Assembly: GCF_011075055.1 (NCBI RefSeq)
Contig: NC_058137.1
Coordinates: 25,095,463 to 25,159,462 of the forward strand
Direction: 5' to 3'
DNA length: 64,000 nt
From: Mangifera indica
Lineage: Eukaryota > Streptophyta > Magnoliopsida > Sapindales > Anacardiaceae
Shown: in pieces, positions 60,150 through 64,000 of the stretch
How the letters are laid out: the number at the start of each line of letters is the position of its first letter
How positions within the stretch are numbered: position 1 is the stretch's first letter
Made by a program: the position numbers and the translations under genes
Notes under the pieces: model-generated
What the model saw: the letters and a program-made list of their open reading frames with translations, nothing else
The model's database searches: none
What the model was told of the DNA's origin: nothing

Positions 60150-60691
60150 AAATAATAATTTAGAGTTTATAGATTAGATTGCTACTCTCCTAACAATAAT
60201 CCATTAATTAGAAAATATCTTTGTAAAGAGATTTAGCTACGTAAGTAATTAAGTAATTTCATAATCCACCTTCAACATAGTTGTGCATTCAACAAATTAT
60301 ATTTTAATTAAACAAAAGAGATGTTGAGTTTATCTGTACATTCCACATTATTTGAATTGTTAAGATGATTACTGATTAAATAACTTGTTATTTAAGTTAA
60401 AAGTAGATAATATTTTGATAAAAAATTAGAGTAAATTGGACTCTTGAACCAAGAATGTTACAGAATGACTGAAACTATTCAGAAAGATAATTGTTTCTTG
60501 AAATTATGAAATATTCGTAGAGAAATATTAAAAATTAACAGAAGAGCACATAAGAAACTAATCAAACTCTATTTTTTAGTGTTGGGAATTGTTCATAATT
60601 GTTTACAATTTCGATTTAGTAGAACTCTTTACGTACAACTTTCACCAAGAAATTCAAGAAACAGAAAAAAAAAAAATTACATTCAGAAAGA

Positions 60692-61522
60692 TCAAAGTGC
60701 CGGTTTGATTATCGCAACGATGACAGATATATCATCGATTTTGCCTCCAACGTGGTCGACCTTCGCTTTCTTGGCAGCTCTTGCAAACGGGCAATCGGAG
60801 GATTTATCGGAAGACTTAAACAGTGCAAGTTCCGCTATAATCTCTGCTAAATTTTCTGGACATGTTTCTTCTTCTATTCCCTCTAGAATTTCTTCAATCT
60901 CTGACGGAAACACATTATCAAGCAACCCATCACTGCCACAAACTATAATATCTCCACTCTCAATCGGCATTTTCAGCTTTTCAGCAACATCAGGACGGTC
61001 ACCGCTTTTTCCCCTACCCAGTTGATACGGACAATTAAAACGACGCTGTTGCACTGGCGACTGGTATATAAATTTCTTGTCTCTAAACTGCATAAACCCG
61101 CTGTCTCCCACGTTCGCAGCGTGTAAACAGTCATCTTTTATTGTCACAATGCAGGCAGTGGATGAACCTTTAGCCTTAGTGATTGAATAAGCAGCTTTTA
61201 ACACTTTCTTTGGATCCACGGTTTCCTCTGGTAAAGCGTATAAAGCGATAACAGAGTTTTTCATAAGCTCGCGTGCAAATATGCCTGCGTCGATCCCTCG
61301 TTTCATCCAGCCACCAACACCGTCAGCCACCCCGAAAGTCTTCTTCTCTGGACAAAGAAAGTGGGCGTCTTGGCCAAGTGGCAGTGAGTCTTCGCCCTTA
61401 GGGACATAGAATGATCCCATTGTTATCTCCATTGTGCTCCTCTTACGTGGAAAAAGTTCTGGTTTCTTCTCAAGAAAGGATAGAATTTCAGGCTCCGCCA
61501 TCAGTTTACGTTTGATTATCAT
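60692..61522 (-). CDS. PP2C-type protein phosphatase, PTC7-like
   Basis: Single exon, 276 aa. It is a manganese/magnesium-dependent Ser/Thr phosphatase of the SpoIIE/PTC7-like branch, which in plants includes proteins annotated PP2C 26, 55 and 80. Visible motifs: FGVADGVGGW near residue 64 (metal-binding Asp), GSSTACIVTI, CLHAANVGDSGFM, VCGSDGLLDNVFP, CPFARAAKKAKVDHVGGK and DDISVIVAII near the end (metal-binding Asp). A second Met at residue 8 (61501, MAEPEILSFL) could be the real start; no transit peptide is obvious with either. A TATATATAG box lies about 50 bases upstream. Absence of introns is unusual for this group and could reflect an ancient retrocopy, but all motifs are kept, so it is probably active. 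Confidence 0.9.
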   Translation of the reverse strand: MIIKRKLMAEPEILSFLEKKPELFPRKRSTMEITMGSFYVPKGEDSLPLGQDAHFLCPEKKTFGVADGVGGWMKRGIDAGIFARELMKNSVIALYALPEETVDPKKVLKAAYSITKAKGSSTACIVTIKDDCLHAANVGDSGFMQFRDKKFIYQSPVQQRRFNCPYQLGRGKSGDRPDVAEKLKMPIESGDIIVCGSDGLLDNVFPSEIEEILEGIEEETCPENLAEIIAELALFKSSDKSSDCPFARAAKKAKVDHVGGKIDDISVIVAIIKPAL

Positions 61523-61572
61523 ATTGAAGAAGCTTGATGAAAGACTGACAGTTAATCTGGCTCAGTTTGAGT

Positions 61573-61583
61573 TCTATATATAG
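61573..61583 (-). promoter_or_regulatory. TATA box of the PP2C gene
   Basis: CTCTATATATAGAACTC on the minus strand, about 50 bases upstream of the ATG at 61522, implies a very short 5' UTR. Confidence 0.6.
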
Positions 61584-61599
61584 AGTAAATTTAATCCTA

Positions 61600-62855
61600 G
61601 TAGAATCAGGAAATTGATTTAATTCCGTTAGGAATCATAATAGAGGGATTTGAATTTTAATTGATTTAGGATACTTCTTTTTTCAATCTACGTATTCAAA
61701 TATTAATTCATTACCAAGAATTTGTTGATGTTCCATTCACTACAAGAATATTAGATAAATAAAAGGATTTTTCAATTAATTTTAAAAAAATTATTATTTT
61801 TATCAATTTCATGAATTTTATTTTAAAACAAATTATAATGAGACACTTAAAATTAAAGTAAGAATTTTACGGAATTACATGGGAAACTTTAAATTCATAT
61901 TTGTTGGAGATTAAGAAATCTCATATAAAATAAAAACAATATAAATTAGTGATATAGAAGTGTGGTATATGAGACTTCTTGTAACCTCTCCTAAATAATT
62001 GGGTGTGTTACAGAAAAACGGCATGAGTTCCCCTACTTTAGAGGGCCCGGGGAATATTTTTCTTTTTAATTATGTCCTGTAACACTCCCAATTTGTAATT
62101 CACACAAACCAGTCCTACCAATCGACTGGATTTTCATCAACTTAATTACCATTAGTAAAATAAATGCATAATAATGACAATTATAAAATTATCACCCACA
62201 GAAACTTTATAATCATTTTTCATAACTAGCCATATATATATATACATATCCACCAATATCTACATCAAGTATATATATATATATATAGGCATATATTCAC
62301 ATATACATCAAAACATATATATATTAATAAAAATATGGTGCCTTCCTCCCTTAGCCTCATGTCTCATTAGTGCTCCCCGGGAACCTTTACTGCATTTCTT
62401 TACCTGTAAAATATTAAATTAAACGGAGTGAGCGACTATGGCTCAGTAAGAAAATCATACTAAACACTTAAAGTATTTCATACCAATATTAATCTCTTTC
62501 ATACTCAGCGTGTCTGGGCTATTCATATATAAAATTATTGACACGGACACGCATTAAACACATATCAGAATTCTTTCCTTTCACACATTTATTCATTTCC
62601 TTACTATACAGATATGATTCACTCGTTATGATTTATGCATGTATGAGTGTCATGACATTTCTATTTTCTGATCGTACATCTTTCTCAACTCTTTATCAGC
62701 CACACAGGCTTGTATGCATAATTCTAATGCAAATGACTTTCATAAAATATTTATTAATTTGTTTCTCTCTCTTTCTCATTGATCGATCTAGACTACATAT
62801 GATAGTACTTGCAGTCACCATACAAAGTATAATTCTCTCTTACACGCATATTTTT
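61600..62855. other. Intergenic, possible LTR start at 62086
   Basis: TGTAACACTCCCAATTTGTA at 62086 resembles the start of some plant LTRs, and a similar word in reverse (CTAAATAATTGGGTGTGTTACA) lies 80 bases earlier. GGAGTGAGCGACTATGGCTC at about 62426 also recalls repetitive DNA. No internal retrotransposon domains are present before the window ends. Confidence 0.3.
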
Positions 62856-62857
62856 TT

Positions 62858-63113
62858 TTCTTTGCTGTCCACACAGTACAACTAATATTTTTCTTTGCTG
62901 TCCACACAGTACAGCTGATATTTTTCTTTTGCTGTCCACACAGTACAGCTTATATTTTTTTTCTTTTGCTGTCCACACAGTACAGCTGATATTTTTCTTT
63001 GCTGTCCACACAGTACAACTGATATTTTTTTTTTCTTTGCTGTCCACACAGTACAGCTGGTTGTCCACACAGTACAACCGATTATTTTATTTGCTGTCCA
63101 CACAGTACAGCTG
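62858..63113. repeat. Minisatellite of GCTGTCCACACAGTACAGC, eight copies
   Basis: Eight near-perfect copies of GTCCACACAGTACA(G/A)C, spaced about 14-42 bases apart by T-rich spacers (TGATATTTTTCTTT). Each copy is a small inverted repeat (GCTGT...ACAGC) that can form a hairpin. Repetitive open frames across it are artefacts. Confidence 0.93.
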
Positions 63114-64000
63114 GCGTGTAAGGATTTTTAGTATGTTTTCTGCTTTCCTGTATCATATGAGTCATTATGAAAGCATGCATGACTTAGAAAATATTTTTCC
63201 TCTTTCTTTATTTTTTTCTAAATCATGCATATGTTATGATTCCTCAGGTATGCATATATAACCATATTATGAAATATGCGCATTTGTTATTTTCCCTTAT
63301 TCTTTTCATTCATTCTCAACATCATATTATTTTCTCATGCATTTATATATATAAATATCATGCCTCAATTTAATTTCAATTATACAATATAGGCTTAATA
63401 TAAGGGTTATTACACATATTATGCATATAATTAAGCAAAATTAACCTATATCACATAAAATGACATTTTTACCCTTATGGCCAAAATTACCTTTTTACCC
63501 TTATGGCCAAAAAATACATCATGAATCCTAATGAATTTCTTTATCCTTTTAAGCATAAATCACTTTAATTCTAATACCTTACATACTGATATAAGTAAAG
63601 GTTATTTAAATAACCTAACTCAAATTTACTTCAAGTATGTAAAGTATGAAATTCTTACCTTTTCTTTGTCAAATAGGTGATTTAAGCTTATTCACCTTCT
63701 TTTCTTCTTTCTGGCAACCTTAATCAACCAAAAATATAATCATCCATCAAACTCCCAAATTTCACATATCTTAAAAATTAAATTTCTTACCTTAGAACTG
63801 ATCAGAATTGACAGATCTACACTTTTTATAACTGGGGGTACTTGAAATTAGGTGGTTTAGCTAGGTTTTTGGACGAATTTTGGTTAAGGGAAGCTTTAGC
63901 TAAAGAAATAATGGAGCTCTCGGCAATTGTTGAAGAGAATGAATAGATTATATAATTTATAAGCCTTTTGGACCATTTTGCCCTTAACCTTTTCCATAAA
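63114..64000. other. Intergenic to window end
   Basis: A small direct repeat TTACCCTTATGGCCAAAA occurs twice at about 63469-63510. No gene seen. Confidence 0.4.

Noticed and set aside
62793..63261. Repetitive frames with VLCGQQ- or HTVQL-type repeats; CRISPR-like look
   Set aside because: Read from the minisatellite. Spacers are T-rich filler of varying length, and the context is a plant nuclear genome, so it is not a CRISPR array or a repeat protein.
62086..64000. LTR retrotransposon running off the window
   Set aside because: Only a TGTAACAC-type start supports it; there is no primer-binding site, polyprotein or second LTR in view.

Overview
The window is nuclear DNA from a plant, almost certainly a eudicot. 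Genes are interrupted by AT-rich GT-AG introns, intergenic DNA is very AT-rich and full of small inverted-repeat transposons, and the recognisable genes are plant-specific: receptor-like proteins, gravitropic-in-the-light 1, S-domain receptor kinases and secreted PIP-like peptides. I cannot fix the genus from sequence alone.

Layout. 1-13.2 kb is a receptor-like-protein (RLP) locus. It holds two nearly identical short RLP genes on + (94-1724 and 6340-7958) in a direct segmental duplication (1-2640 and 6235-9325), a third RLP relic split by a degenerate hAT transposon (9964-13015), Ty1/copia scraps, and a three-exon 5' fragment of a POLD3-like gene on - (4621-3711).

13.4-35.2 kb is conserved housekeeping DNA. 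It contains gamma-glutamyl hydrolase (-, ten exons), an unnamed conserved gene with an organelle-type N-terminus (-, three exons), SEC61 alpha (+, six exons, 475 aa) and a GIL1-like DUF641 gene (+, single coding exon with probable 5' UTR introns).

37.4-54.5 kb is a cluster of small secreted-peptide genes: four intact precursors ending in SVPSPGxG(H/N) (41237-41500 +, 47430-47194 -, 53202-52942 -, 54456-54196 -) and one decayed inverted copy that keeps a SGPSLGIGHKP end (37750-37494 -). The cluster surrounds a broken S-domain receptor-like kinase (42220-44679) and a second lectin-domain relic (about 46390-46830). The peptides resemble the PIP/PIPL danger-peptide family. The last 9 kb hold a 1.5-kb TIR transposon, a single-exon PP2C-type phosphatase (-, 61522-60692) and a tandem repeat of GCTGTCCACACAGTACAGC.

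Mobile DNA explains much of the rest. I find a foldback, Mutator-like family with GGCCAAACGACTATTTCCCA ends (three full copies plus relics), a hAT MITE family with TAGGGCTGGATTC ends (two copies, one nested in a foldback element), a Tourist-like family and an AT-rich palindromic family centred on TTATCATATGATT with about ten copies. An inverted duplication joins the promoter of the intact 41-kb peptide gene to its decayed twin. Exon borders were inferred by hand from GT-AG sites and protein continuity.
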